Positions 30,220 through 41,630 of a DNA stretch of 64,000 nt are shown here, piece by piece (position 1 is the first letter of the stretch; the number at the start of each line of letters is the position of its first letter). Both the position numbers and the translations under genes were made by a program. The notes below the pieces were generated by a model. It saw only the letters and a list, made by a program, of their open reading frames with translations, was not told the DNA's origin and did no database searches. Source of the DNA: Ceratothoa steindachneri (taxonomy: Eukaryota > Arthropoda > Malacostraca > Isopoda > Cymothoidae); the NCBI GenBank assembly GCA_963969495.1, contig OZ018319.1:205577405-205641404 (forward strand). Direction: 5' to 3'.

Positions 30220-31540
30220 ATTGTGATTGGAAATATGGATTATGTAACTAAAGAATTAGGGGAGAGAAAGTTGATGTGATCTACTTAGATTTCAGCAAAG
30301 CTTTTGATAAGGTTCCACATAGAAGACTAGTTCATAAATTAAAAATGCATGGGATATGTGGGAAAGTTTTAAATTGGATAACTGAATGGCTGAAAGATAG
30401 TAAATAGGTAGTTGTACGAAATGGAGTGAGGTCAGAGTGGAGGAATGTTATTAGTGGCATACCTCAGGGATCAGTTTTAAGCCATTTATTATTTATAATC
30501 TATGTAAATAATCTTGGGCAAGATGTAAATAGCAAAGTGTCAATTTTTGCTGATGACACTAAATTGGCAGCTGTAGTCAAAGAGGTTGAGGGTAGCTTTA
30601 AAGTGCAGGGTGACTTAAATAAGTTGTTAGCTTGGGTTCAGAAGTGGCAGATGACTTTTAACCTTAATAAATGCAAAGTTATTAACATGAGGAGAGATAA
30701 TAGGGAATTTAGCTATGAGATGGATGGGTATTGGCTTAATTGAGTTGAAGATGAGAAGGACTTAGAAGTAGTAATAGATAGGTCACCCAAGTCTTCAAAG
30801 CAGTGTATTAAAACAAAAAATAAAGCAAATAGGGTGCTAGATTACATTAAAAGGAATGTTAGCTACAAGAGTAAGGAGATTATACTTAAACTATATAACT
30901 CTTATGTCAGGCCACATTTAGAGTACTGTATACAAGCATGGTCACCACATTTTAGACATGATATAAACTTGTTAGAGTCAGTACAAAGGAAGGCAACAAA
31001 AATAATACCATCCCTGAAGCACCTTAAATATGAAGATAGACTGAGGGTACTAAATATGTTCTCATTTGAAAGATGTGTGAGGGGAGATATGATTGAGCTT
31101 TTTAACATCTGTTCTGGGATGGATAAGTTGGATTTTAGCAAGTTATTTGAATTAAAAGGAATGTTAGCTACAAGAGTAAGGAGATTATACTTAAACTATA
31201 TAACTCTTATGTCAGGCCACATTTAGAGTACTGTATACAAGCATGGTCACCACATTTTAGACATGATATAAACTTGTTAGAGTCAGTACAAAGGAAGGCA
31301 ACAAAAATAATACCATCCCTGAAGCACCTTAAATATGAAGATAGACTGAGGGTACTAAATATGTTCTCATTTGAAAGATGTGTGAGGGGAGATATGATTG
31401 AGCTTTTTAACATCTGTTCTGGGATGGATAAGTTGGATTTTAGCAAGTTATTTGAATTAGAAGGTAGTAATAAGACTAGGGGTCACCACTTAAATATAAA
31501 AAAAACAGAGATGCAGAGTGGATGTTGGAAAATATTTTTT
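30220..31540 (+). pseudogene. CR1-like reverse transcriptase, family A, with a 305-bp tandem duplication
   Basis: Motif A is EKVDVIYLDFSKAFDKVPHR near 30260-30320. The open frame 30426-30743 includes ISGIPQGSVLSHLLFIIYVN and the catalytic box FADDTKLAAV. A TAG near 30406 and a TGA near 30743 interrupt it. The frame 30834-31226 carries the thumb region (YVRPHLEYCIQAWSPHFR). Positions 30847-31151 are then repeated directly at 31152-31456, so the thumb region is present twice. The 3' end is lost at about 31540. Confidence 0.85.
30847..31456 (+). repeat. Near-identical tandem duplication, unit 305 bp, two copies
   Basis: Units at 30847-31151 and 31152-31456 appear identical by eye; a minus-strand frame of 79 residues is the same in both (30902-31141, 31207-31446). 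Short matching words at the joints (ttgaattaaaagg / acattaaaagg) suggest unequal exchange or slippage. The unit is not a multiple of three, so it also shifts the frame. Confidence 0.9.
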
Positions 31541-31559
31541 CACTAACAGAGATGGAGCC

Positions 31560-34388
31560 TGTTTTCCTCCCTTCAAGAGGCCCAAGCACAAATCTGGATG
31601 GGGTTACAACTGTCCAGAAAAACGATCAACTGGCTGCGGTAGTGCATAAGGAGAAATCCCATAAGACCCATCCACCCACTACTTTGATTGTGACTCCTAC
31701 ACTGAACATAGGAAAGATAGGGAAACTGGCCAGGGTGGCGGTGTAGCAATTCTCACAACGAAAGATTTAGTTGCAACAGAGTGTACAAGTGATACTTGGA
31801 AAAACACTGAAACCATTGCATCAATAGTTGAAATAGGAGGAAACAAAATCCTGCTGGGGTGTAGCTACAGACCACCCAACTCACCTAGGTGGTACAATGA
31901 GAGTATTGGTCGGTCATTGGTTGAAATGACTAACACGAATGTGAAGCAAGTCCTCATATGTGGGGATTTTAATTTGAAGGAAATTGATTGGGGTAATCCA
32001 CCTCGTCCATGGTAGCGAAGAGAGCGAGCAAGCAAAATTCTACGAGGCTAGTTAGGACCCTCTCCCCCACCAACATGTGGTGGAATTCACCCATTCACGA
32101 GGGAGTGACACCCCTTCCTTACTGGATCTCTTATTTACCAAAAAAGAAAATGATCTAGTCAACCTCCAGGAAAAAGCTCCCATCGGAAGCAGTGCCCACT
32201 GTGTGCTTAGGTTCAATTTTATTGTGGAGGGCACTCCACACTATCTTCCTGCCCCCCCCCCCCTAAGCGGTGCTACTACAAAGGAGACTATGCAAAAGCA
32301 AGCAACATCTTCAGCAATGTCGACTAGAACACTGAGTTTGAAGGCAGTAACACCCAAGGGATGTGGGATACCTTCTCCTGGGGCACTACATCACAGCAGT
32401 AAGAGAATGCGTCCCTCTTCAAGAAGCCCCACCTCCAGGATTCAAGCATAAGCCCAAATGGATGACACAGACTGCCCGGAACAAAAGAAAATCGAAAGAG
32501 GAAGCATGGCTGAATTATAGGAGTAGGAGAACCAGAGGCAGGTACCATAAATACTGCAGGGCTAAAACAAAGCCACACAGGCCGTCAGAGCAGCCAAATA
32601 CCACTTTGAGAAAAAACTCCAGCGAAGTAAAATCTAACCCTTGCGCCTTCTTCTTGTATGCTCGCAGCAAGACCAGAGTCAAGGATGAGGTACTGCATGT
32701 CCACAGACCAAACGGATCTCCCACATGCTGCACCAGAGAAACCTGTGAGGTCCTGAACAAAGCCTTCCAAGCAGTATTTGTGAAAGAGGGTTCGCTCCAG
32801 GTACCGGAGATCAGGAACACCTTCTAGGGGGAGAGATTGAGCAAGTACGACTTTAGTAGTAAGGACGTCCAGACCATCATGGAGAATCTCAAAGAAGACT
32901 CATCATCGGGTCTGGACAGAATACACCCCAAGGTCTTAAGAAAGTGTGCGGGAACCCTGGCATACCCTCTCTGGATCATATACAGATCCTCGCTTAGCAC
33001 AGGAGAACTCCCAAGGGACTGGAAAAGGGGCTAGCGTGTCACCCATCTTCAAGAGTGGGGACAAGAGCAACCCACTAAACTACCGTCCAGTAAATCTAAC
33101 CTCAGTCCCATGCAAAATCCTGGAGAAACTCATAAGACTCAAGTTAATGGACCACCTTGAAGTTAATGACTTGCTGAGTACCAACCAGCACGGTTTTAGA
33201 TCCAGAAGATCATGTATAACTCAGCTTCTCGAATATCTGGAGGAGATGGAAGATGCCACCGATGAGAAAGACAGTGTCGATGTTGTCTACCTTGATTGCA
33301 AAAAAGCCTTTGGCACAGTCCCCCACCGCCGCTTACTTGTCAAACTGGGGGCATTAGGAATGGGTGGTGAGGTATCTCAGTGGATACAAAGCTTCCTGTC
33401 TGGTAGGAGCCAAAGGGTAAGTGCAAGAGGAACTCATTCAGAATGGCTGGATGTCTGGAGTGGAGTCCCCCAAGGCAGCGTCCTTGGACCAGTTCTCTTC
33501 CTAGTATTCATCAATGACCTACTGGCCTCCATTGATTCAAGTGGGAAACTCTTTGCAGATGATGCCAAAATCTACCGTCGCTTAAAGTCCCCAGTGGATG
33601 GTGAGATTCTGCAAGCAGACATCAACAAGCTGCTAGAGTGGAGCCAGAAATGGCTAATGCAGTTCAACAGCAGTAAATGTAAGGTCATTCACATCGGGAA
33701 GAATAACCCAGGGTACAAGTACTACATTGGGGACACTCCACTTGAAGAATCTGAGGCAGAAAGGGACCTCGGAGTCCTCATCACAAAGGACCTAAAGCCC
33801 TCTATGCAGGTGGCAAAGGCAGCGGCTAGGGCAAATTCCATCATCAGACTCCTACAAAAAACTTACACATGTATGGATGCCCAAATGTTCCTTCCCTTGT
33901 ATAAGGCACTGATAAGGCCACGGCTCGAGTATTGCATCCAGGTCTGGTCACCATACTCCAAGAGGGACATGAAGAAGCTGAAGCAGGTCCAGCGGCGAGC
34001 TACCAAACTTGTCCCTGAACTGGCAGACTTGCCCTACGAGGAGAGGTTGTCCCACCTTGGACTTACCACACTGGAGAAACGGAGGGTCCGAGGTGACATC
34101 ATTGAGGCATTGAAAATACTCAAGGGTGTGGTCAAGGTGGGGGATGGGAGCTTTCTCCAACTTGCTCCAAGAGGAGATCACCCAGAGACCAGAGGTCACA
34201 GCCTGAATTTGAAGAAGGTACGGTACAGGACCACCAAGAGAAATAAATTCTTCAATGCGAAGATTACAAACAAGTGGAATAGTCTCACTGAGTATATAGT
34301 TAGTAACCCTAGTGTTAACACCTTTAAAAATAGGTATGACCAGTACGAGACTCAAAACCAGAGAAGAGGCACTTTATACGAGCACTGA
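31560..34388 (+). pseudogene. CR1-type retrotransposon, family B, near-complete RT
   Basis: 5' part (31700-32200): endonuclease text GGGVAILTTKDL, LLGCSYRPPNSPRWY and VLICGDFNLKEIDW, frameshifted. 32363-33034: linker with FLYARSKTRVKDEV, MENLKEDSSSGLDRIHPKVL and GELPRDWKRG, with a stop near 32825. A one-base shift near 33031 leads into a long frame to 34388. Key RT motifs there: NYRPVNLTSVPCKILEKL, HGFRSRRSC, DVVYLDCKKAFGTVPHRR (motif A), SGVPQGSVLGPVLFLVFIND, FADDAKIY (catalytic D-D kept), and ERDLGVLITKDLKPS. The C terminus is RPRLEYCIQVWSPYSK and VQRRATKLVPELADLPYEERL. It differs clearly from the AT-rich family A copies. Only a few lesions separate it from an open polyprotein. Confidence 0.88.
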
Positions 34389-34427
34389 CTCCCTTGCCTC
34401 TTAATTTTCACTAAGGTAAGCATTTGC

Positions 34428-34800
34428 CACCTGAGACTGTAGACAGCCGAAACTTGACTGTTTTCAAGCGTAGATTGGATGATTATATGGGGATGGAGGG
34501 TTAATTTCTTACTTTTTGGTATGGGGTATGTTTCTTGACTCATTCCTGTGGATGCAGTTTCTTTTTATTGTATATTTTGGGGGACTTTGATTTTGTTTTT
34601 GACAGATTTCTATGGAGGCTTTAAATTATATATTGTAGATGCATGGTCTCACATAATCCTATAGATTGTTTAAATTGTATATTGTAGATGGATGATCTGA
34701 CAAAATCCTATGGATGCATTATGTGGGTGGGATTTGATAGATATGGATTACCTTTGATAGGCTCTTGTGGCTTTTGTCATCCGGGAAATTATGTTGTTAA
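34428..34800 (+). mobile_element. CR1-like family A, 3' tail
   Basis: Starts in the last codons (PETVDSRNLTVFKRRLDDYMG), then a 3' UTR that ends gataggctcttgtggcttttgtcatccgggaaattatgttg. Directly follows family B with only about 40 bp between. Related 3' ends are at 19345-19763 and 29700-30078. Confidence 0.7.
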
Positions 34801-35667
34801 CTAATGGAATTAATTATTACATATTAGTTATCGCTTTAAAGCTTAACATTAGAAAGTGTTGCTTCTATTTATAGATAACATTTTTATATCCAAGAATCTT
34901 GAAATTTCCTTGAAAAAATTTTTAATTTATTTTTCACCTAGCACGCTCTATTTTGGGGGCTGAATAGGCTTTATCTCTCCTGTCCATAACATAATTTAAT
35001 GTATAAGAAAAACCACAAGCGCCTAAAATTAAAGCATTTCCTCATTTTAATTGGATGAAAAATAAAAGACATGTGTATTGAACCAAAAAAAAAGGAAGAG
35101 TCGTCAAAAAAGGGGGTGTTTACACAAGTGTGAACCATAAATCAGCCTTTTTTAGCGGTTGCCTTGTAGTGTGGCCTAGAACAGGTCAAGTTACTTGGTT
35201 TACAAAGAAGGCCTGACCTAAGCCATTTATATATTTTAATTAGATGATTAATCGTTAACATAAGAGTTTGAAAAAAAATATGACGAATTATCATAATAAT
35301 CACGGCGAATACGAGTCTAAAGTTGAAAGTTCACAAAAGGCCCTCGGGCGATTACGTAGCACTGAATTGAGGAAGTATAAAGGCCTTCGGGTGACTAATG
35401 GGTTAATTAAGAAACTAATAAAAATAGATATAAATTGTTCCTAAGGTAATATTCAAATAGGTATAACGGTAAAAGTCCTGAAGTATACAAACTAATACAA
35501 GTTACCTCGAGTTAAAGAAGCCATTGTTAAACGTGGAGCAGTTGTAATCACAATTTAGATATGTTTAACACTGAAGAGACTAAACTGAATTTATTAGCTT
35601 TTCACTGGAGGGCTTATCAAGACAAGAATAAATTGAAAGATAAAAAAAGTAAATATTACAAAAAAAA
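34801..35667. other. No gene seen
   Basis: AT-rich anonymous sequence without open frames, motifs or recognised transposon ends. Confidence 0.5.
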
Positions 35668-36206
35668 TTCTGAGAAGTGCGATAAAGGAAATCAGGTATC
35701 AATGACAAGGGTTAACTAACTTCCCTATCAGCTGAGAGCTCTTGACTTGATGACCAGGTTGCCACAAACCAATTTTAAAAAGAACCAAAATTTGGAGTTA
35801 AAAGGTACCAGAAAGAACCAAGTGTAAATTTTACGAGAGATAATACAAGAATTCGCAAGAATTTGTCTTAAATTAGTGCAATAGAATCATTTATGTTTTA
35901 AATAACTAGACCCTCATCATACCTAACAATAATTTAATTAAATTAATACATGATTTAATTGGCTTGATTTGGTTCTTTTTAATGATTCTATTGCACAAAT
36001 TTAAGACAAATTCTTGAGAATTCTTGTATTATCCCTCGTAAATTTACATTTGGTTCTTTCTGGTACCTTTTAACTCTAAATTTTGGTTCTTTTTAAAATT
36101 TGCTTGTGGCAACCCTGGTCATCAATTCAAGAGCTCTCAGTTGAGAGGGGAGTTGGTTAACCCAGTTCATTGATAACTTCTAGATTTCTGGCTTTATCAC
36201 ACTTCT
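35668..36206. mobile_element. Foldback (palindromic) element, about 540 bp
   Basis: Left arm 35668-35896 and right arm 35977-36206 are inverted copies, about 85-90% matched by eye. Shared blocks include agaagtg(c/t)gataaag, gagagctcttga, gatgaccagg, ttttaaaaagaaccaaaattt, aaaaggtaccagaaagaacca and gtgcaatagaatcatt. An 80-bp AT-rich centre separates them. No coding capacity. Likely a foldback MITE. No clear target duplication was found. Confidence 0.85.
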
Positions 36207-36633
36207 GTTAGTTGAGTTATATTTAAGTAAAGTGCTAAAGTGAATTACGTATTACACAAATGAGGCCCTCTCGCCCGTCACTCCTTGTGATTTATAACGC
36301 AGAGAATCATATCCGTATATCATCATATATGAGTTGGCGATTCCTTCGGGATCAACCTTGCAGAGCCAAGTCATCTAAGGCACTTGTCTATCTTACTTTA
36401 TACCAAGTCATACCATCGCAATGGGGTAAATGGTACAAGTCAAGCATAGAGGAGTGTCATTTCCTCTCGGCCCCAATGCAACCAGCTGTAGGGCTCGTTC
36501 TATAAAATAGGTAGAGTCAGGTTGTACCTTGATTTTATCAATTTTATTTTGGAACGTTCCAACTGGCGAATGCCGTTTTTTTTTATCTGGTTGGAGATTA
36601 AAGATCAATTGAGGAAGATCCATTTTATTTTTT

Positions 36634-36777
<144 letters not shown>

Positions 36778-36779
36778 TC

Positions 36780-39050
36780 ATTTTTCAAAAAGGATTCATT
36801 ATTCCTGATTCATTAACTCAATTCATTCCCTTAATAGCCTCACGGATTGCCATTTACTCACCTAAGTCCTGCCGCCTTTATACTCGGAACTTCGCGTAAG
36901 ACAGTAAGCCTACACATTGACCGTAAAGAACTCGAGACCTTTCCGCTTGCCTCTTTTGTTGGCCATTTCAAGAATAAAGTTATATTTTCTTTGTCGCGTT
37001 CTTTCAAAGTCCTTTACTTACCACGATTACCGAGACTCCGTCGGTAAGCCCAGCCTAACGCATAACCCTCGTGAGAAATTATGAGTCAGAACCAATTCGA
37101 CAGAGGCGTAAAGTAGGCCCACTGCCTAAAGTCCCCGTCGCCTGCCGAGCGCAATAGTATCGAGGACTCTTCAATACACGCCCTTATAATTACCGACCAG
37201 GCACCGACAAACCGGTAACCTATACCATCACATAAACAGGTAACACCACCGATACCACCAACCTCCCCTCATATGGTACTCTCAGACAATTCAATTTTAT
37301 TCTTTCTAGACATCTCCCTTCGCCCTAATTTCTCTATTTTCTTTTTTAGCCCCTTTTCAGTTAATTTTCAGGCTAGTCGCCTGAGAGGTTTTGGGCATCA
37401 TCAATGTTCGAAACTGAGAGGGGATGGGGACTTTACTTCTCCATTTTGCCTCCGGTTAGGGTAATAACATGATTGTACTCTCTCCAACCCTTTACCCTTC
37501 TACTACCATCATTCTCTATTTTTTGTTTATATCACTTTACATCTGAGTCCTTGTGACCAGCATCGACACGGAAGGTTTAGTCACCACGCGGGAGATGTAC
37601 TGTGAATTGAGGGGTGTATGAATAAGGGCGATAAAAAAAAATGAAGAAGCAAATGAGTTCGCGGTGAGTTGCAAACGCCTTCTCCAGCCGATGGGCCAGT
37701 GTCATTTTGAATCCCAAAAATATTCTACTCAAACTGAGCTTATAAGCCCCTTCGATAGATTCGGGATGTATTAAATAAATCCGAACGCCGCTTGGAAACG
37801 TTATCCACCCGTTCCCAGGTATTGGTACCATTGTTGATTGAGGTGTGTAGGAAGAAATGCGGGGGTAAATAGAGAACGAACGGTGCATGCGGCTAATTAC
37901 AGACACCTTCTTCGCGTTGCTGTGACCAGTATACGTACGACCTAGTCGACTCTTCCATTGTGAGTCACGAAAAAGAGTGAATCAAGATTAACTTATAAGC
38001 CGCTCACTTGCAATCTTTCCACGCTAGGATAACCCAGAGTGATATCAACCATAATAAACCGCACACCATGCATTGATTCCAGATCGGTCTCCTAGTATGA
38101 GGGTTAAGCGATTGCTTCGCGTGATTAAGACAAAGGCCTTCGTACCCAAAGATAAAAAAATAAGTAAAAATAATAAAGCTAACGACCGTATTATACTTGT
38201 TTACTTGCTTGTGGAGGCCCATCGAATTCCGATGACGACGTCTCTCCTCTCGTGATTTGACTGGAGAGGGGAGAAAGCCTGCACAGAGATAGGATTAGGG
38301 CGATAAAGACGTGTTGCAGTCCTCAGTACCTCACACTTGGACGGCCCCAGCTCGTGCCAATGGTAGGACGAGTCCAGACGATTGGCTGCTGGAAGTCGTC
38401 TGCAGGGGGTGGCCGGAAAACCTGCTTGTAGTCAGGAAAACCACCCTGTGTAGACGCTTTCCCAGCGGCACTACTGGAGAGCCCATGGTGAAGGGCCATG
38501 GCCATCCCAGGCTGCTATTTAATCCATAGCTGGGGCAGGGGTTTGGAGCTTGTTAGAGCATGACCACACGTCGGTGGGCCATAGCACGCCACCTCTGGGG
38601 TCCCCTGCTGATCCAAGATCCTCTGGTGTTTAGACTGGAGGCGCGGTGCACCCAGCATCCGTGTGTGGTCGCTAGAATGCCCACTAGGAGTCTTGACGAT
38701 CGAGAGGCTGTGTATCGGTGTAACAGGTCAAATTAACCCTCGCCCAGATTTAGACCCAGGGGTGTAAAATAGCCTAGGCCAGAATATGTCCCTCCAGACC
38801 AGAATACACCCTCAAACGTGTAATCAATTTTCTTTTTCACTCTTATTAATTGTCAACATTTTGTGATAAAATGGTCGTAAACACTTACAAATGTTGTGGT
38901 TTTGTTGTCAAATATAGTTAATAATTATTAAAAAATGAAATTTTGATAAGGAAAGTTTTTTTCAGAGATTTTGAGAGAAAAACTAATGCTGATACAGACC
39001 TACATGAAGTTTTGTTTTGACATTTCATTCACTCCATGCTCGGTGATTGT
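36780..39050. other. No gene recognised
   Basis: Several short frames have no motifs I recognise. 38310-38720 is markedly more GC-rich than its surroundings (ctggaagtcgtctgcaggggg... and on to cggtgtaacagg) and may be the 5' part of an unidentified repeat. Nothing firmer can be said. Confidence 0.4.
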
Positions 39051-39055
39051 AAGCT

Positions 39056-39100
39056 ACTATTGTAGCCACAGATGCTAGGGGCAGCTGTGGCTACAATAGT
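39056..39100. repeat. Perfect 16-bp inverted repeat (hairpin)
   Basis: Arms actattgtagccacag (39056-39071) and ctgtggctacaatagt (39085-39100) with a 13-bp loop. It lies 200 bp outside the left LTR of the Ty3/gypsy element. Function unknown. Confidence 0.9.
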
Positions 39101-39295
39101 CCTGGGGCAGACTGACGGAAGCGAGGCTATCAATCTGCGCCAAAGGCCCTTCCGACCGCCACTAATCACTCACTCACACCACATTCATACATAGGCAAGG
39201 TGGGGAAAGTGTCTTGCCCAAGGACATAACCATAGTCTACACCTGTGGGAGCCAGAATTCGAACCGCCAAAAGTTCAGTAATTCTTGCATATATT

Positions 39296-39723
39296 TGAAA
39301 TAGCTCAAAGGTGAAAGAAGATTCTAAACGTTGGTTTTATTTCACTGGAATAAACAATTACAGAACATAAGTATACAAAGAAAATAATACATATACTAAA
39401 CACATTCTGGCATTAGCACACACACAAAGAGGCACACATAATTCAGACAATGCATACACTCAAACATAAGCACACATACAAATATAGACACATGTGTATT
39501 TCACAAACAAAGAATTATTAATGTCAATATGTATAAGTGGCATAATGTTGGTTTCACAAACATAGGAGTCCAGTTAGTAGAGGAACTGCAAGATCTTCAT
39601 TTTCATACATTATTGTAAGTCATATAGCAATAAATCTATTTCATACTTTTATTTAATATTTGAACGTAATAAATAAAGAAACACAGGTTAGTTATGAACT
39701 TAACCCCAAATTAAATTATAACA
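39296..39723 (-). repeat. 3' LTR of the Ty3/gypsy element
   Basis: 428 bp, the direct partner of 42511-42938 and equal in length to it. On the minus strand it starts TGTTATAATTTAATTTGG. By eye the two LTRs differ at a few percent of sites. Confidence 0.88.
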
Positions 39724-39739
39724 AACTTCCTTTCTCCAA

Positions 39740-40580
39740 AAAGAAAAAGTCTAAAATACAATGAAATACTAGATCAAGCGTCAAATGCGAGTATTTACAG
39801 GATCTAGCAGTTTTCAATGTAACGTTCAACAGGCTTTCTAGGTCGAGTAGAGCGCCTAAGAATAGTTTCAGGGGAGTCGTCAGGGAGAGCAACTGGAGGT
39901 GGAACATCATGAGACGTATCGTTTTCGTTACAATAGTCAACAAGTTTTCCATATCGAATAGATCGACGAGGGATATTTTCAGGGGAGGCTTCAGGGAGAG
40001 AAACTGGAGGAAAAACATCCTAACATGATTAATTAGGATCTCGTTTAGTTTAAACATTTACAGGAGCATCAAGAAACGGAAAGGAAGATTTTGTATCGCA
40101 ATTAAGATTAGGAATATGTTCGATCTTGTTTAACTGGGTCTCTCAGGCTGGGCTAAATTTTGGATAGCCACCGTATCTTTTCGGGCGTCTGTAAATCTGA
40201 CGTGTGCTTATTTTGATTGGATTCGATTAGTTCCGCTTCGCGCACTAAGGAACCGTCCTTATTCCGTACATGTTGTTTTAACAGTATTTTACCAGGTGAA
40301 TCAAACAAGCTAGGTATACTCATTCCCGTCGTGGTCTTTCGAGAAAATGAAAAAACCGTTCGTTAGAAGTTGCGTTCGTTGAAGTACGTAACAATGAACG
40401 CAAGGAATGAAGAGCATCCGGGAGGACGTGTTCCCAATGGTTAATGCTCAGGTTTCTAGACTCCAACACCAAGGTAAGAGTTTTCCATACAATTCCTACA
40501 TAGCACTGGCAGTGTCCATTCCCGGTAGGATGGTAAGGTGTCGAATGACTGACTCACTGGAGCACCTTTTTCGTGCTAAA
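39740..40580 (-). pseudogene. Integrase C-terminal region of the Ty3/gypsy element
   Basis: The minus strand reads HSTPYHPTGNG near 40540 (the PYHPxGNGQ integrase core motif), then VGIVWKTLTLVLESRNL, INHWEHVLPDALHSLRSLLR, then LFDSPGKILLKQHVRNKDGS and LVREAELIESNQN. At the end it reads PRRSIRYGKLVDYC and LRRSTRPRKPVERY (near 39800-39960), the usual basic tail. It is frameshifted in several places. Confidence 0.75.
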
Positions 40581-40652
40581 TGATTTTATTTCAGCCGAGA
40601 TGAAAGAAATATCTCGATCCGAATGCGCGTACCCTGGTAACCTGTAAAGAGA

Positions 40653-40765
40653 AGACAACGTAGTGTAGATAGAGGAGATTAGGAAAAGGGGCAAAGAAAA
40701 AATAATAGCATAGGCAAGTTGCGAACAGCTTCCTGCTTCGCTGGACCACTGTTAGCCAGCGGCGA
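40653..40765 (-). repeat. Partial inverted copy of the TRIM LTR
   Basis: The complement reads gattcgccgctggctaacag, then tggtccagcgaagcaggaagc through ctttgcccctttt to ctctatctaca, matching the 3' two-thirds of the 186-bp TRIM LTR. It sits exactly where the gypsy RT should be, between protease and integrase remnants, so it may mark the rearrangement that removed the RT. Confidence 0.75.
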
Positions 40766-40799
40766 ATCCATTCGTACTGACTGGTCTGCAAACAGATGA

Positions 40800-41155
40800 T
40801 AAGTTGGTGAAAACCTTGGAGGATCCGTAACCATAGAAACTAGAGAGCACACTTCGAGGTCAAGTTGAGGACCTCCAAAGTTTAGCTTAAAGGAGCAATG
40901 TTTACTTAGGAAGGAGATTCCTAAAATAATGTCAGCCCAACATTAAAATAAAATAAGCAAACATACTTTCCGGTACTCACGGCTTCCGACTTTTATGCTA
41001 ACCTTACAGCATTCCTTGATAGATGTTAAATTTGTAGAGGCTATAAATATAGTGCCTACATAAGGTTTAAGATGGAAATTAAAGGAGTTCGCAACATCTT
41101 TTGAAATGAAATTCTCGGAACTGAAGGTATCTAAAAGAGCCGTGAGAACACAGTA
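40800..41155 (-). pseudogene. Retropepsin-like protease remnant of the Ty3/gypsy element
   Basis: The minus strand reads ALLDTFSSENFISKDVANSF, where the active-site D-T-G is altered to D-T-F. It then reads FHLKPYVGTIFIAS, KECCKVSIKVGSREYRK, and ADIILGISFLSKHCSFKLN with the ILG flap motif, followed by DPPRFSP. The RT that should follow is deleted. The sequence just upstream of the active site lies at 41631-41710, across the inserted TRIM. Confidence 0.7.
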
Positions 41156-41341
41156 TAGCGTACGAGAAGTGCAGGCGAGCGGCTTAGAAGCTTCGCTTGA
41201 ATGAGTCTTTTTTTAGACTTAGGATGGCCAAGTAGATTCGCCGCTGGCTAACAGTGGTCCAGCGACGCGGGAAGCTCTTCACAACTCGCCTAGGCTATTA
41301 TTTTTTTTCTTTGCCCCTTTTCCTACTTCTCCCTATCTACA
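41156..41341 (+). repeat. 5' LTR of the TRIM
   Basis: 186 bp. Differs from the 41445-41630 copy at several sites (for example gcaggcgagcgg versus gcaggagagcgg), so the insertion is not very recent. Confidence 0.85.
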
Positions 41342-41444
41342 ATGGTGCCCAGACCCGGGAGGAGGAGCGTTAGCCCTTGGATAACATTTCCAAACGGGCT
41401 CTCTTCATTTCTTCAAAATACGCTCCACTTCTAGGAGGGTGGTT

Positions 41445-41630
41445 TATAGCGTACGAGAAGTGCAGGAGAGCGGCTTAAAAGCTTCGTTTGAATGAGTCTT
41501 TTTTAAGACTCAGGATGGCCGAGTAGTTTTGCCGCTGGCTAACAGTGGTCCAGCGACGCGGGAAGCTGTTCGCAACTCGCATACGCTATTATTTTTTCTT
41601 TGCCCCCTTTCCTACTCTTCTCTATCTTCA
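41445..41630 (+). repeat. 3' LTR of the TRIM
   Basis: 186 bp, direct partner of 41156-41341. Preceded by the purine-rich tract ctaggagggtggtt. Confidence 0.85.

Larger units (their letters stand above)
41156..41630 (+). mobile_element. TRIM (miniature LTR retrotransposon), 475 bp, nested in the Ty3/gypsy element
   Basis: Two direct repeats of exactly 186 bp (41156-41341 and 41445-41630), starting tatagcgtacgagaagtgca and ending tct(a/t)ca, flank a 103-bp centre. One base after the left repeat the centre begins TGGTGCCCAGACCCGGG, a good primer-binding site starting TGG. It ends with aggagggtggtt, a polypurine-like tract next to the right repeat. A 4-bp duplication, ACAG, lies at 41152-41155 and 41631-41634. 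Removing the element and one ACAG puts the reading frame on both sides of the gypsy protease in register, which supports the boundaries. Non-coding. Confidence 0.85.

Noticed and set aside
31522..31746. 74-residue plus-strand frame as a separate small gene
   Set aside because: Lies at the joint between family A and the damaged endonuclease of family B; no independent support.
39255..39265. gaattcgaacc, complement of a tRNA-type B box, as a SINE promoter
   Set aside because: No A box at the expected distance on the minus strand and no tRNA-like fold.
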